This document shows positions 11,328 through 22,931 of a stretch of DNA of 64,000 nt, one piece after another. The DNA is from Schizophyllum amplum (Eukaryota > Basidiomycota > Agaricomycetes > Agaricales > Schizophyllaceae). Below the pieces are notes generated by a model, which did not search any database, was not told the origin of the DNA, and saw only the letters and a program-made list of their open reading frames with translations. The stretch lies in assembly GCA_007026445.1 (NCBI GenBank), contig VDMD01000006.1, forward strand, positions 434,001-498,000, in the 5' to 3' direction. The position numbers and the translations under genes are program-made. Every line of letters starts with the position of its first letter. The first letter of the stretch is position 1.

Positions 11328-12127
11328 TCACGGGAAGGGGCGACCCGCTGTGCCTTGCTTCATGCCGTACCCTCCCGCAGGCGTGTACCGCCCGTGCATC
11401 GGGCGCTTCCATGCGCGCCGTGAATGTGCGAGGAATGCGCTGATGAACAGCAGGATGGTCATTATGCTCCATCCCGTCCAAGCGACGGCGATGAGCGCGC
11501 TGAGGATGCGACAGGCTCGGTACGTCCAGCACCATGATAAGTCACCCCAATAGTGCTGGCGGAAAATGTCAGATGCGATGTGGGTGTGAGTTGGGGGGAG
11601 ATGAGGGAGAGACGCACTGTAGCGTAGGCGATGCCAATGAGCCAAAGGAGCCAAAGGATGACTAAGCTGACCAGTTCTCCGCTGAAGCTTCTGGCGAAGC
11701 CGCCGTCGACGACGCGGTGAATGCTATGCATGCTGAAGAAAATAATGTTAGACAAGCTGTTGAGAGATAGGAAAAAAATGGGGACATACGCATAAAGACA
11801 CCATATCATGGTTAGGAAGCTCGAGGCGAGCAGCTCGACAATGGTGCGCTCTATAGCACGATGCCATCAACGGACGGGCTCTGACAGCAGTGGGTCCCAA
11901 GCGGGCATACCGTAGAAATCACGCCCATAATTCAGCGGGTCGCCGACGGGGAGGTCCGTGGTATATGTGATGCGGGCGATGGTGAGGCCGAAGAGCGTGA
12001 TGGAAAGGAGTAGCTAAATCGTCGACTAGCATGAGACCAACAGGCAGAGCCGCAGTCCGATGGCACCCACCAGCAGCGTGTAGAGCGCAACACGAATGAG
12101 CGGGAAATTGGAGGCCGCGTACGCCAT
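11328..12127 (-). CDS. Small MARVEL-type four-TM membrane protein
   Basis: Multi-exon membrane protein of about 200 residues. The start at 12127 gives MAYAASNFPLIRVALYTLLV (TM1), then after an intron LLLSITLFGLTIARITYTTD and LPVGDPLNYGRDFYG (extracellular loop). Next come RTIVELLASSFLTMIWCLYA (TM2), FSGELVSLVILWLLWLIGIA (TM3), then HYWGDLSWCWTYRACRILSA and LIAVAWTGWSIMTILLFI (TM4). A short basic cytoplasmic tail (AHSRRAWKRPMHGRYTPAGG) ends at 11328. The four-TM layout, the loop after TM1 and the late Cys and Trp residues fit the fungal MARVEL-like (Nce102-like) proteins linked to plasma-membrane domains. Several introns of about 50 bases are needed; the one near 11590-11640 is the least certain. 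The precise role is unknown. Confidence 0.72.
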
Positions 12128-12231
12128 GGTGTCGGGTGTCCTGAGCTGCTAGGCGCGACTGGACTCGGGTGACGATGGAGCGAAGCGAGTTTTAAGCAAG
12201 CAAAGATGTGGGGAGCTCAAGTGGTGCCCAA

Positions 12232-12238
12232 CCTTATA
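12232..12238 (-). promoter_or_regulatory. TATA box of the MARVEL gene
   Basis: Minus-strand TATAAGG about 105 bases upstream of the start at 12127. Confidence 0.4.
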
Positions 12239-12803
12239 GGCGGCTTTCAACGTGCCTCGGAGTCAGATACACGTTGCTAGTGGGCAGTCGCCTCGAAGAG
12301 ATTATAGCAAAGAGAGTTTGCGCGAGGCGTCTTTCCCAGTAATTTCCGCTCTACTATCGAAGGCTTCGTGTTGTATGTTTGTTCCAATACTATACAGCAG
12401 CCAAGGCTGGCCGGAACGGGTCAGGAGGAAAGGTCATAATATCCAGGCTGTCTCCAGGTCAGCTCGTTCTTTGAACTTGAATGGCGCCAGTCCCCAATGC
12501 CGCTGAGATACGGTCCACAGCCGGTAGTGGGTCCAGTCGAATTTTGCTGTTGTCCTGGTCTACGTCAAGTTCATGTTGAAGGTGATGGCCAGGAGACGGC
12601 GGTCCGTTTCGGAGTTTGGTGTCAACAGTCTGACTCTCACGCCGGCTGACGGCGCGCCTCGCGGCAAATGCCGACCCGCCAAAGGCAGCGTCAGCGTCCC
12701 GGCAGACACGGATGCGTACGCGCTCCGGCCTGTGCGCAACACCAACAGTGAAGATGATTGCGACATTCGATAGACTTGCTTACTCCTCTTGCTACACACC
12801 ACC
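12239..12803. other. Intergenic between divergent MARVEL and lipase genes
   Basis: No gene recognised. The 66-residue frame at 12573-12773 has no family motif and ends just before the lipase start. The region should hold the upstream control of both genes. Confidence 0.45.
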
Positions 12804-14757
12804 ATGTCCACTGTCCATCTCCTCGTCCTCGTCCACGGCATGTGGGGCCACATAGGTGCGTCCGTGCGCCACAAGGGGCGACGGTCAGCTCAGACGCACC
12901 TTCAGGTCACCTTGAGCAGATGAGACTCGTGTCAGAGGCCATTAAACCCACGGATGGGTGCAGATTGCACGTCCTTCTGCCTACCACCAACTCGGAGGAG
13001 CACACGTACGATGGCGTGGACTGGGGAGGCGAGAGGGTGGCGCAGGAGGTACTTCTGGCGATCTCTGATCGAGGCGAATATGCTCACAATTATGCAGATT
13101 CTTGATGAGGTGGACAAGCTGAAGTCCAAGGGGGACAAAGTTACCAAGTTCTCCGTCACAGGCTACAGCTTGGGAGGGCTCATATCGCGTTATGCCATTG
13201 GGTACGCCCTACCCCATGGAACCCCGCCAATCCATTCATGTCTTGCTTTAGGATCCTGAAGCAGAAAGGCTTGTTCGAAGATATCACCCCTGTCAACTTC
13301 ATTACTGTCGCTACTCCTCATCTTGGTCTCATTAGGTGAGTTTACTGCGAAGGCGCCTCGTATATATGCTCATTGTAGCAGGTATCGGACGACTCTATAC
13401 ACGCTGTTTGCCTACTTTGGGCCCAAGCTCTTAGCAAGGACCGGCGAACAGTTTTACTGCGTGGATAAATGGTCGGCAACTGGGCGTTCTTTGCTTGAAG
13501 TTATGGCGGATCCAGGTACGTTGACCTACATATTTCGCAGGTCGCAGTGCACTCAAATCACTCCAGAAAGGATCTTTTACCAGACATTACAGTCTTTTCA
13601 GCGCATCGCCATCTATGCCAACGCGTGATACTATTCACTCGTCAGCACATGCATGTTTACTGATAAATGCACAGCGTGAGCGACTATACGGTGCCATACA
13701 TGACCGCCGCCATCGACCTGGAGGATCAGTTTGCAGACATGGAGACAAATGGGCTACAACTGTACGTATGCCTTGCCGAGAAACGATATGAAGGCGGCGA
13801 ATTGACGCTATTGCAGAGAACTCGACGAGCACTACACTAATGCTATCATCAAGTCATACCGCCTTCCCGACGACCCGCCTCCTAAGCAGCACAAGATGCC
13901 AGACGCTCGCAAACTAGCCACTAACGCCGTGAGTCCGACAAAAACTACATTGTCATACTCATCTTCCAACCCTCTGAGCAGTTACTCTACGCCACTATCC
14001 CGTTCCTTCTACCAATCGCCCTGCCGTACGCCATCACGCGTTTCGTGCGCGAGTCGCGATCCTCACGCGCCCGCATCAAGCTGCTCAAGACGGACGAGAC
14101 GCTTGCAGCTATCCTCGCGAAGCTCGAAGAAGGCGTGGAGGGAATGACCGTCGGCTCAGCCACCGGCGCGACCCCCGATATACCCATGGCGGCAGACGTG
14201 GAGATGGATGACAAGGAGCAGATGCACGTCGTGCAGATTCCGCGACGTACGCATTCTCCGGGTGCCGTTATGGCGTCTTCGCGGCCGGCGTCCTCTCAGG
14301 GCACCCGCGCCTCATCTCCGACTCTAGACAGCCCGTCTCTTCTGGACACGCAGTCATCGACAACACCTGTATCATCGGCACCTACGTCTACCTCAGCGAT
14401 CGTTCCCGCCAGCAACACAACCTCTAAACCTCTCGGTCGCGCCCGGTCGATGTCGCCATTGCCGACCACGGCTAGAAAGGAGCGTAAGAAGTGTCGTCGC
14501 GAGAAGGCACCGCATCCGGTCACTACGCCTTTGCAGCATAAGATGGCGGAACAGCTTAATGAGCTGCCGTTGGTTAAGGTGTGTCATTTCTTCTCCGACG
14601 AGATAGGGGGACTGACGATGCCATCTAGGTACGCACATTTTTCCCAGGTGCCGTCAACGCGCACGCAGTTATTGTCTGCCGCGACGTGGAGACCTTCTCG
14701 TGGCAGAAGGTCGGCCAGGGGGCCTTGCGACACTGGGCAGATCATTTTGTGGCCTGA
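12804..14757 (+). CDS. DUF676/ROG1-type lipase-esterase
   Basis: Alpha/beta-hydrolase of the DUF676 (ROG1-like) putative serine esterase family, predicted to act on lipids. The start at 12804 gives MSTVHLLVLVHGMWGHIG with the family's VHGMWG oxyanion motif; the next exon contains TYDGVDWGGERVAQEV. The nucleophile motif is VTGYSLGGLISRYAIG (GxSxG, with Tyr where the family usually has His), then ITPVNFITVATPHLGLIR. Further exons encode VSDYTVPYMTAAI and LPIALPYAITRFVRESRSSR, then a long Ser/Thr/Pro-rich low-complexity insert (about 14160-14500). The last exon reads RTFFPGAVNAHAVIVCRDVE then ALRHWADHFVA, carrying the probable catalytic His, and stops at 14757. The insert splits the catalytic domain and may be regulatory. 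The family call is firm; the substrate is unknown. Confidence 0.87.
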
Positions 14758-15002
14758 GCAAATCCCTTCACTTACCTACAATGAAAGACTTGACGCAGCG
14801 CAGATTTTTATCTAATATGTACGATTTGCACCATAATCACGGCCAACTCATCACGACAAAGCTGCGACAGACAGCCATAAGTTCATCATAATACCCAAAA
14901 TCCTAGAAGCTACCTGATACACTTGATTTTTCTCTGGCCTGGCCAGCCTGCATTGAAGATCTCCATGTTCTCCGTCCAACAGATCAGACGACCTGGACTG
15001 CT

Positions 15003-15692
15003 TCAAAGCACCAACGCTCCGCCGAAGACGGTGCCGACGATGCTTACAGCGATCGCCACAGCGTAGCCAAAGGAGGAAGTGGCGCGCGCTGTAGCTGCGT
15101 TCGAGTCTGTCGCGCTGGCAGAAGGCTCCGCGGACGAGGGTCCTGTGGAACTCGAGGCAGAATCGGACGACGTCTGCGTGCCACTGGACGTTACGCTTCC
15201 CGAGCTGGTCGCGGTTGGTGCAGAGGCCGTGTCGCTAGCAGACGAGGCGACTTCAGGGCGAACGTAAGTCATCTCGACGCGGAGAATTGAGCTGATAACG
15301 CACTCGCTGCACATTCGGTTGCCTGCAGCTGGAGCGCAGCCTCCATCTCAGCTTCCGTGCAGTTTTCTTGCATGCAAGACGCGGCGTCGTTCTGGAAGCC
15401 GGAGGATGTGCACATGCACTGCAGGTCCGTGCTGCGGGTCGTTGAGATTGGCCACTGTGGTTGCTCTTAGCAGGTCGACTTACACGGACGAGCAGCCATT
15501 GGTCGACGCGGCGTCCGACTGGGTTGAGATTAGTCGCTGGAAAACATAACTGCTGAGTATACGCACTGAACACTGTAGAATGCACGCCGAGATACCTGCC
15601 GTACTCGAGGCCGCCGCGCTCGAGGCCGTGGAAGTAGAGCTCTGTGCGAGGGCCGCTGTGGCGAGGGCGAAGAGCGCGAGTACATTCTTCAT
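15003..15692 (-). CDS. CFEM-domain protein with predicted GPI anchor
   Basis: Secreted cell-surface protein. The start at 15692 gives a signal peptide (MKNVLALFALATAALAQ), a short Ser/Thr linker and a CFEM domain spread over three exons: GISACILQC, then SDAASTNGCSSV, then TDLQCMCTSSGFQNDAASCM followed by QENCTEAEMEAALQLQATEC. That order supplies the eight-Cys CFEM pattern, including the Asp before CxC that in haem-binding CFEM proteins is an axial ligand. A long Ser/Thr-rich stalk (VRPEVASSASDTASAPTATS onward) follows, then a hydrophobic tail (YAVAIAVSIVGTVFGGALVL) at the extreme C-terminus, as expected of a GPI signal. CFEM proteins serve in haem/iron capture, wall structure or host contact. 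A TATA box lies 85 bases upstream. Another CFEM gene lies upstream on the same strand. Confidence 0.87.
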
Positions 15693-15776
15693 CTTAGTGA
15701 ATGCGTGAATGCCGCTTAGAGGTGAAGGAGATGCAACAACGAGGAGAAACGAAAGAAAGCGACAACAGTGCGGCGC

Positions 15777-15782
15777 TATATA
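15777..15782 (-). promoter_or_regulatory. TATA box of the first CFEM gene
   Basis: TATATA within GCGTATATAGC on the minus strand, about 85 bases upstream of the start at 15692. Confidence 0.45.
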
Positions 15783-16567
15783 CGCGTGGCAGGAGGTCTC
15801 GGGTGTCAGAGACAAGTCAGACGATATGCTCGGTCGAGAGCTTCCAGGCGCAGCTCCGCCGTTCAATTGTCCTCGTGGTTGTAGATCTTGGGTGGGTTGA
15901 CCTGGGAGCCTGCATAACATGGTATGATAACTTGCTGAAGGTGACTGCATTCATTCTTCAGTCTGAGCGGAAGGCCAGAGGAAAGATTACTCTCCTCCTA
16001 AGATAGTCAAAGATCACAGGAGGCGTCCTGTCAACGATGGGTCGGCGAAAACGCTATCAGGTCTCGATGCGGTATGAAAACAAAAGGCACATTTATGTGT
16101 GGCATCTGCATCCGCGGCGCCGGAGTGGTGAGTGGGTTATAACAAGAAGAAATTTTTCGTCTCGAGAGTCGACCAGAGTCCACTGCGATGATAGAGCGGC
16201 GACGGACACGAGGTCACCGAGAGCGATATACAATGCCAACACCGCCTGAAGGCAGTTCAGTGCATCTATGATTTGTGGCAAGGGAACGGGAGATGGTGGT
16301 GCGAATCGTAGAGGGTGATGGGTATCATGAAAAATTCCAGTGCGACGAGGCTAGCACTACAAGACGGCTAGTGCCCCTGCGAGAAAGCCACCCGCCGTCG
16401 CAAGTCCCGCGACCGCGCCGCCGCGGAAAGACGAATGCAGCTGCGAGGCATCGTTCTTTTTCGGCCATCCATCGTCCACCGGAAGCGTCATCGTGGCATG
16501 CACGCTGGAGCTGGATGTGTCTGTCCTCACTCGTCGGTCAGCTCATGTCGGTTGGGAGTGCAAATGT
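15783..16567. other. Spacer between the two CFEM genes
   Basis: No gene recognised. Short frames at 16037-16249 and 16275-16760 (plus) lack motifs, and the latter is a shadow of the upstream CFEM gene. It serves as the promoter of one CFEM gene and the 3' flank of the other. Confidence 0.45.
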
Positions 16568-17057
16568 TTACGAACAGGCGTCGCAATTCCCCTTTATCAT
16601 TCCTACGGCGGCGGCCATCTGGTCCTTCGTGCAGTTCTTTTTCAAGCAGACGTTCATGTCGTCCTTGAAGTCTTCCGAGCCGCAGACGCACTTGAAATCG
16701 CGGCTGTTGATCAAGCATCAGCATGGAAGGGCAGCGACATACGACAGCGACGGATACTAACATAGACGTGCAACCATACTGCCGGGCGATGGGGGCCTGC
16801 AGTACACGTCAGCCGGTGCGTCTCGCTTGAGCAACATATTGCGCGGTACACACCGTACATGCAACAATGCATTGTTGTGAGTTCGGCTGCGCCTGCGAGC
16901 TCGAATGCTTCGCGCTCGTCGCCGTCTTCGTGCTCTGGGTCGCCGGCTCCGTTATGGTGTCCGACTCCGCGTCATCTGTTGCTGTGTCGTCTACGGAGGA
17001 CATGTCCTGGGTAAGGGCGGCAACGGCAAGGAAGAGGAGAAAAAGAGCAGATCTCAT
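16568..17057 (-). CDS. Second CFEM-domain secreted protein
   Basis: Small secreted protein. The start at 17057 gives the signal peptide MRSALFLLFLAVAALTQ, then an acidic Thr/Ser linker, then the CFEM domain at the C-terminus: SQQCIVACT, an intron (GTGTGT to CTGCAG), APIARQYGCTSM, a second intron ending TCAACAG, then RDFKCVCGSEDFKDDMNVCL and KKNCTKDQMAAAVGMIKGNC followed by DACS and the stop at 16568. The CxC preceded by Asp-Phe-Lys and the Cys spacing match CFEM. Unlike its neighbour it has no stalk or hydrophobic C-terminus, so it should be freely secreted rather than anchored. Domain order is reversed relative to the neighbour (linker before CFEM). It is probably an old tandem duplicate, as sequence identity outside the cysteines is low. 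Confidence 0.85.
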
Positions 17058-17120
17058 GACGGCGCAGGGCGAGGATGCGTCAGCAGCTGGTGCAGGCTAG
17101 CAGCCAAGAAACGCGAGAGA

Positions 17121-17128
17121 CCTTATAG
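17121..17128 (-). promoter_or_regulatory. TATA box of the second CFEM gene
   Basis: CTATAAGG on the minus strand, about 65-70 bases upstream of the start at 17057. Confidence 0.45.
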
Positions 17129-18466
17129 AGCTTCGTGAGGCATACGATGCGAGACCGTTGCGAGCTAGAGAGTATATTCGGGCGGTCATCAAGCAATGCT
17201 AAGACCCATGTTCGGAGACGATGGGATAGACGATACCCTTTGCGGTAGACCAGAGCTGCTAGGTGGTGATCCATACGATGCGTAGCCGACAAGTGCGCGG
17301 AGAAGAACGGAGTGACCGCTTTTGTGAGCGACATGCATTGTTGTTGACGCGAAGCAAAGACAAGAGTGTGCTCGGCTCGAATTCCTCTGCTCGAACGGGT
17401 AGATTGGCAAGTGTTTTGTAGTCGTAGCTCTGCACAAGGATGATTCAAGGGGAGCAGACCTGTATCACGCACCTCATATGAGACCGCGGCTAACCACGTC
17501 TCGTACCACGACAGGTTCGGAGGCGACTGACAAAGGAGACATAGGCATTCGACCCGTCACCTATAGGCAGCGGTCCCTTTGCGGACACGAGCAAGGCAAG
17601 CCAGTGCACGCAAGCACTGTCGGTCGAGCTCATGACCGCAGCGCCGCACTGTGCATGACCTTCCGTGAGCCCGCCGCTGACAAGAGCAAGCACGAACAAA
17701 TCGAACGCCAACCCTCGATTTTCAATTTCAAAGATCAGCAAAAACGCCCGCGCGGCAACGTCCGCAACCGGCGGATCAACAAAGAAGCACCATGGACCTA
17801 CAAGAATTTCCATATTCGTTCTCCCCTGCTTGATGAACTCAAGTCTCAGAATTGAGCGCCCCCGATAAAGCAAGGCGTGATGCGTTTATTGAACTTGCTG
17901 AAGAGAGCGGACGCCCGGGAAACCTTCCTGCGTAATGCATGACCAGCTAGCTCTGGAATAAGAGCGTGCGTAAAGCAGAGCCGCCACCACGCTGCCACAC
18001 CGCCGAGGAGGACGTCCGCGTACATTGGCCCCGTTTCGTGGAAGGGTCACACGGCCGGGCCCTGCAATGGCTGCGAATATGAGACCGGACTCCGAGGATC
18101 AAAGAGTGTAAGTCGGGTGCGGGGAGCCTCAACCATGCCCCGAAGATTACAGGAACACCTCGCTCATGTGGACAACGCACCTTGCGTCCCTCCTCATCAG
18201 CCCACAGACAGGTTGGGCAATTCCCATTGAAAATGGTGATTACTGTAAGATTGCAGAATGTGAATCCCATGCGATAGCCAGTGCGCTAATATACAGCGTA
18301 AGTGAAAACGACGAGAGTACGACAAACAAGTGAGAAGTGAGAAGTGAGAGGGTCCCCAAGCAAGCGCGAGCGCGAAGGAGGACCGAGGACGGTGCGGCGA
18401 GCGCCTATGCCCGCCGAGCGCCTCAACGCGCCACCGTGTGTCAAAATGCATAGTTCTGCACCGCAG
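17129..18466. other. 1.3-kb gap without a recognisable gene
   Basis: Overlapping frames of about 125 residues at 17478-17855 (plus) and 17490-17873 (minus) mirror each other. The minus one is hydrophobic in parts (GLAFDLFVLALVSGG) but has no family motif and no flanking exons I could join. Another frame at 17947-18270 (minus) is also unrecognised. It lies downstream of the Myb gene and upstream of the CFEM gene. Confidence 0.35.
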
Positions 18467-19930
18467 TCAGCTCAACGCCGCTCGACACTCGAACACGCCA
18501 CACGGACTGACCGGATTGTGTGAATGGTGCATGTGCTGCTGTTCCGCCGTGAATTGGTCCCATTGCCGGGGCCAGCTGGCGTTGATGTTCGTGCCAGGCA
18601 TTGTCGGCTGCGGCGCCTCGGGATACGGCGTCAGGTCGGACCCGCGGGCGGGCATTCCGTCGAACGAGGGAAGTGCAGTGGAAGAGTACGACGACATGTA
18701 TGCCTTGTCGAACATGCTCGCAGAGTTCTGAAAGAACCTGTCCTCGAGATTGGCGGCAGATGTGGTGGGGAAGTTTAATGAGAGGTGCTCCGGCAGGGGC
18801 ATCAAGCTGTTCTGTAACTGCTGCTGTTGCTGCTGTAGTTGCATGCTCTGCCGACGCAGGCTCTGCTCGTACGCCGCCGCATCCTCGGCGAAGCCTGGGC
18901 TCAGCGGAAAACCGTGCATCGACTCGAACTTGGTGCCCACGAAGATGTCAGACGGCAGTGATGGCGGCGACATCGCTGACATTGACGTGCTCGGCAGTGA
19001 CGGCGTCGACAAGGAGGACAGTTGATCCGCCCAGGACAGATCGGACTGCAGCGACATTGAGGGTATCAGGGGGGTAGCCGACGGGAGCGCGTCAGAGGGT
19101 ATCATCGGGGAGGCAGTGGAGGAGGGTGATGCATGGTCGAGAGCTGACGAGGCCGAGGATACGCTTTTGCGGCGCTCGTACGGGGCGACGGAATCGCGAC
19201 GAGGGCGCGCGGCCGCACTTGTGGATACGAAGCGGGTGACGCTGTTGTACCTGGTATTGTGGTAAGATCAATTGGGGCGAGGATAAGACTGTCGATGAAG
19301 ACGAACCTGTTCTTTGCGGATAGGCCGGTGCGTCCGGGGAAGTATGTCTTGACGATCTTGGTCCAAACCTTGCCGTGCTCGTTGACGGCACGAATAAGGA
19401 GGTCGTCCTGTGCGGCAGTCCATGTCGTACGGTCGATAGCCGGGTTCAGAGTGTCTGTCCATCGTTTGGCACATTCTGAGACATTGAGGTTAGAGCAAGG
19501 CAAACGCAGAGCGCACTGAGCACTCACGGTCGCTGTTGCGCGTCTGCACGACCTGGGCGACAAGCGACCATCTGTGGTGTACGTCAGCGCTGGGGCGTCT
19601 GGGAACGATGGAAAGCGACGCACCTTGTCCCGTGCTTCTCAATAGCCTTCACTAGGCGCTCGTCCTCGTCGGGCGCCCAGCCACCTTTGACGACGTCGGT
19701 CGCCATCTTGGCAAACCAGCGCTTGCGACAATCTTTGTTGGTGCGTCCGGGGACGTGCTTGGAGATGGCGTGCCACCGGGAGGGGTTAGCGTTGCCGGGA
19801 TCCTCTGGATGGAAATGAGCTCCCTATAGGGGCCGGCGCAAGCGGAGAGCGCACCTATTTCGACAGCCTCTCGGAGCAGCTGGTCCTCCTGGACTGTCCA
19901 TGACCGGCGTTCCCTGATGAGTGAAGACAT
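18467..19930 (-). CDS. Myb-type transcription factor with three SANT repeats
   Basis: Nuclear DNA-binding protein. The start at 19930 gives [20 protein letters not shown]. The three repeats are: [16 protein letters not shown] joined to [20 protein letters not shown] and KRWF; then [20 protein letters not shown] joined to [20 protein letters not shown] and WTDTLNP; then [40 protein letters not shown] and R. The regularly spaced Trp residues and the GRT-x5-KxRW turn are the Myb signature. After the last intron a Ser/Pro-rich region and a Gln run (LQQQQQQLQ near 18830) form a likely activation domain, ending at 18467. Four short introns interrupt the repeats. The layout resembles c-Myb-like fungal regulators, but the target process is unknown. 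Confidence 0.88.
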
Positions 19931-22900
19931 GATGGAGGGCGGGCGCGGGGCGAGGAAGAGCGATGTCTAGCACAGCGTCGGGATGGCGAGACGTGAAGAG
20001 AAAAGCGTGTGCGGTGGTTGAGTACTGAGTGGTATTAATATGGACGAGGGGCGTCAGGCGTATGGGGATCGCTCAGGCTCAGGGTCCAAATCAAGAGCGC
20101 AGCGGGGGGGCCGGCCGCAGAGAAGGGGATAAGCGTCTTCTGATGTGATGGCAGATGCTGACACCGTCACTGACCTCACAGTCACGCTTCGCCGCACGAT
20201 ATGCCTCCGTGGGAGTCTCGGTCGTCAGTGGCAGCCTGAGCTGGCGAACACAATGTTAGTCTTCCAGTACTTAGAGCGTTCACAAATGCAAAAGAACATG
20301 TTTATTCAAATCTTCTCGGTCCGCTATAGTACACCCAGCGTCTGACTGTAAAGCCGTGCTGACTGACCTTGATATGGAAGGCAAGCACAACAGCCGCTTC
20401 AATAACGTCTCCTCCCTTCATTACGGGCCTTCCGGTTCGTCTCATGGCACGGTGGCGATGTCCATTATCCGGTGGCGCGCTGGGACAAAAAGTCAATCAA
20501 ACAAAGTGGACTGCACTTACGAGCAGATGATTGGAACTGCGACGACGACGGGGACCATCTCTACGTGCATTGCGTACGGCTGGCCCAGTCCAGCACACGT
20601 TCATCTGCTGCCGTCAACCCTTCGGCATCCAGACCTCATGATGCAGCACCGGAATACGGCCGATGTCGGGTCACGCACATTCCACGATGGAGAGCATCAT
20701 CGTGCTGGCGCGCACGATGGCATCGTTGGGGCCTAGCTGTGGTGGCATCGTGAACGGCCATTCAACCATGGGAAGGACAGAGGAATCACGGGTCGAGACG
20801 GGACGCCGCGCTGGACCACCTAACAAACTGACGTCAATGGTAATGCCACCCTCGAGCACGGCTAAAGGGAGAGTATCAGGGTCATGCTCACGTATGAAAG
20901 TAGTCGAGCAGTGGTTCCTGGACTCCTGGTCTACGCCTGCTCATCTTGCGCCACACTACCAAAGAGGATTCGGTCCGTGACATTGACAAGCGTAACGCCG
21001 CGCTCGACGGGACGGGGGACTCGGGAGGCACGTAGAGCCTACAGTACATATATCAACAGTGGACCACCAGAGACCAGTCGGCTTACGGTGGCAGGCCTGT
21101 TAAAGGCCTATGAGTCAATCGTGGCGCAATGTGCCCTCCAAATCGCGGAAGATCGCATAGACAGCGATGTCGGTCGAGCAGGATCATGATGTCGTCCCGA
21201 GACCTGCGATGTCAATAGCCCGTCCCGCTATGATCAACGGGTCGCCCGCGATGTCAACGGCGACGGTCGACAACTGTCTCCGGATGTCTTCTCACTTTGT
21301 GCGTCGAACAGCGGGAGGCCTCCCATCAGGCGCTGTGTATTGTCCATCACTCGCCGTCAACTCGCCGTGCATGGCTCATCACTCTCGGCTCATGTAAGTT
21401 CTGTCAAGCTGTGACAAAGCCTCTAGACTTGAAGCTTGAACGTGGAACGTTGAACAAGGACTCGAAAGGGATCTGCGATGATTATAGATGAACGAGCGCA
21501 AAGACGAGTTGAAGCCGAAACGACCAACGCAGAACTTGAGGCAACTATCCAGCTTCCGAGTTAAGAAGACACAAATTCAAACTGAATGTACGAGAAAGCA
21601 GGCGAGACGCACAACACAGCTGCGATTGCGATGATGTTTCTATCAATGACAATTCATCGTCCGACCGGACCCGACATGCAGGAGCGTCTGCGTGCCGCAA
21701 AAACAGAGCTTCTGACCCGTCCATGAGGAGTGGCTTGTACATAAGTCGCACCGGAAAGGCCTGCAAGAGAGATAAGCGCCCATGCAAAGACCTCAACACA
21801 TAACAGACAAACAGAACCCGATATGATACTCACGACCTCAGCCTGTCAAACATCGCCTTCGCGAAGGAGGACCCCTCGCACACGCGCGTGTAGGCGCCAG
21901 CCTGGAAGAAGAGCCTGTATTGGGCAACAGCCAGGAAGACCGCAAATGCAGGCGATGGGAGGTGCTTCAGGGTCATTTTTCGAGGGGCCTCCTGCGCAAG
22001 CGATTCGGGCAAGATTCGGCGCTTGGAGTTGGGCGACCGTGCTTCTACAGATAGGTGGCCTGATAGGCCTGGGATTAGACACGCTTGCGATGGGCATGGG
22101 ACCAGATACGTAGCGCCCTCAAGATGGGCATAAGGGACCATGCCAGAGGGCAGATATTGAACCATCAGTGACCGGTCACGCAAGGTGGTGTTGCGTGCGT
22201 TGATCCTGGGACGCAGAGGCAGCACAGGTGGGAGGCGCGTCCGCCGCCGGCGAACTGACGGCGAGCAGGTCCATTGTCGACTGGTGGCAGAATACACGAA
22301 TCAGGCGCCCGCCATCTGTATTCAACGCGCCCATCGCAGTCGACGCAACGATCACGTTGCAAGCTCTATGCGTTAGCTAGTTTGTGTATCATGCGAGCGA
22401 CGAGGCGTCCGACGCGAGCGTGTAACCGTCTCGAGATCGGAGAATAGTCACAGAATTTGGCCGAGGAGAGAGACGCGCTTGTTGACGCGGAGGCGGTCGT
22501 GATGCGACCCGCGGGAGCTGCGCGTGCTCGAGGTTTGCCGGCGTCGCGCATCAGGGTCTTGTAAGTAGCGTTAGGCGCTAGGAGCATCGAGAGACACGGT
22601 GGCTAGGTGGGCGCTAGTATCGGGTCTGTTTTGAACGAGCGTTGGCTATGGAACAACAGAGGCTGCCGCCAAGACGTTTCCGTAGCCAGCGGAAGAAGCG
22701 AATAGCCAGTTAATATCAGTCACAATGACTCACCTTCGAATAGCACAGCACGAGCATGTCGATAGCGGCTGCGCCACAGCAGGAGGACTGAAGACAGTCA
22801 CTGTCAGTGCGGAAGAGAACAATGCCACGTGGATCGCGAGCGCGGCGTGACTCCCGCGCGTCGATCGATCAGCGCGCCTTTTGATCCACCTTTGATCCCT

Positions 22901-22931
22901 ACACCCATTGTTCGAGTCCGTCGAGAGAACA
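19931..22931. other. 3-kb gap, possible decayed minus-strand coding
   Basis: No gene can be assembled. Some minus-strand stretches look protein-like, such as LEGGITIDVSLLGGPARRPV (near 20855), VERGVTLVNVTDRILFGSVA (near 21000), SPAFAVFLAVAQYRLFFQAG (near 21930) and PNATYKTLMRDAGK (near 22570). They are separated by stops and no domain family is recognised. They may be remains of one or two genes. The last part should hold the GMP synthase promoter. Confidence 0.35.

Noticed and set aside
22366..22587. Possible DUF6533-like membrane protein fragment
   Set aside because: ATYKT followed by a charged residue is suggestive, but no TM helices or other family blocks line up in order.
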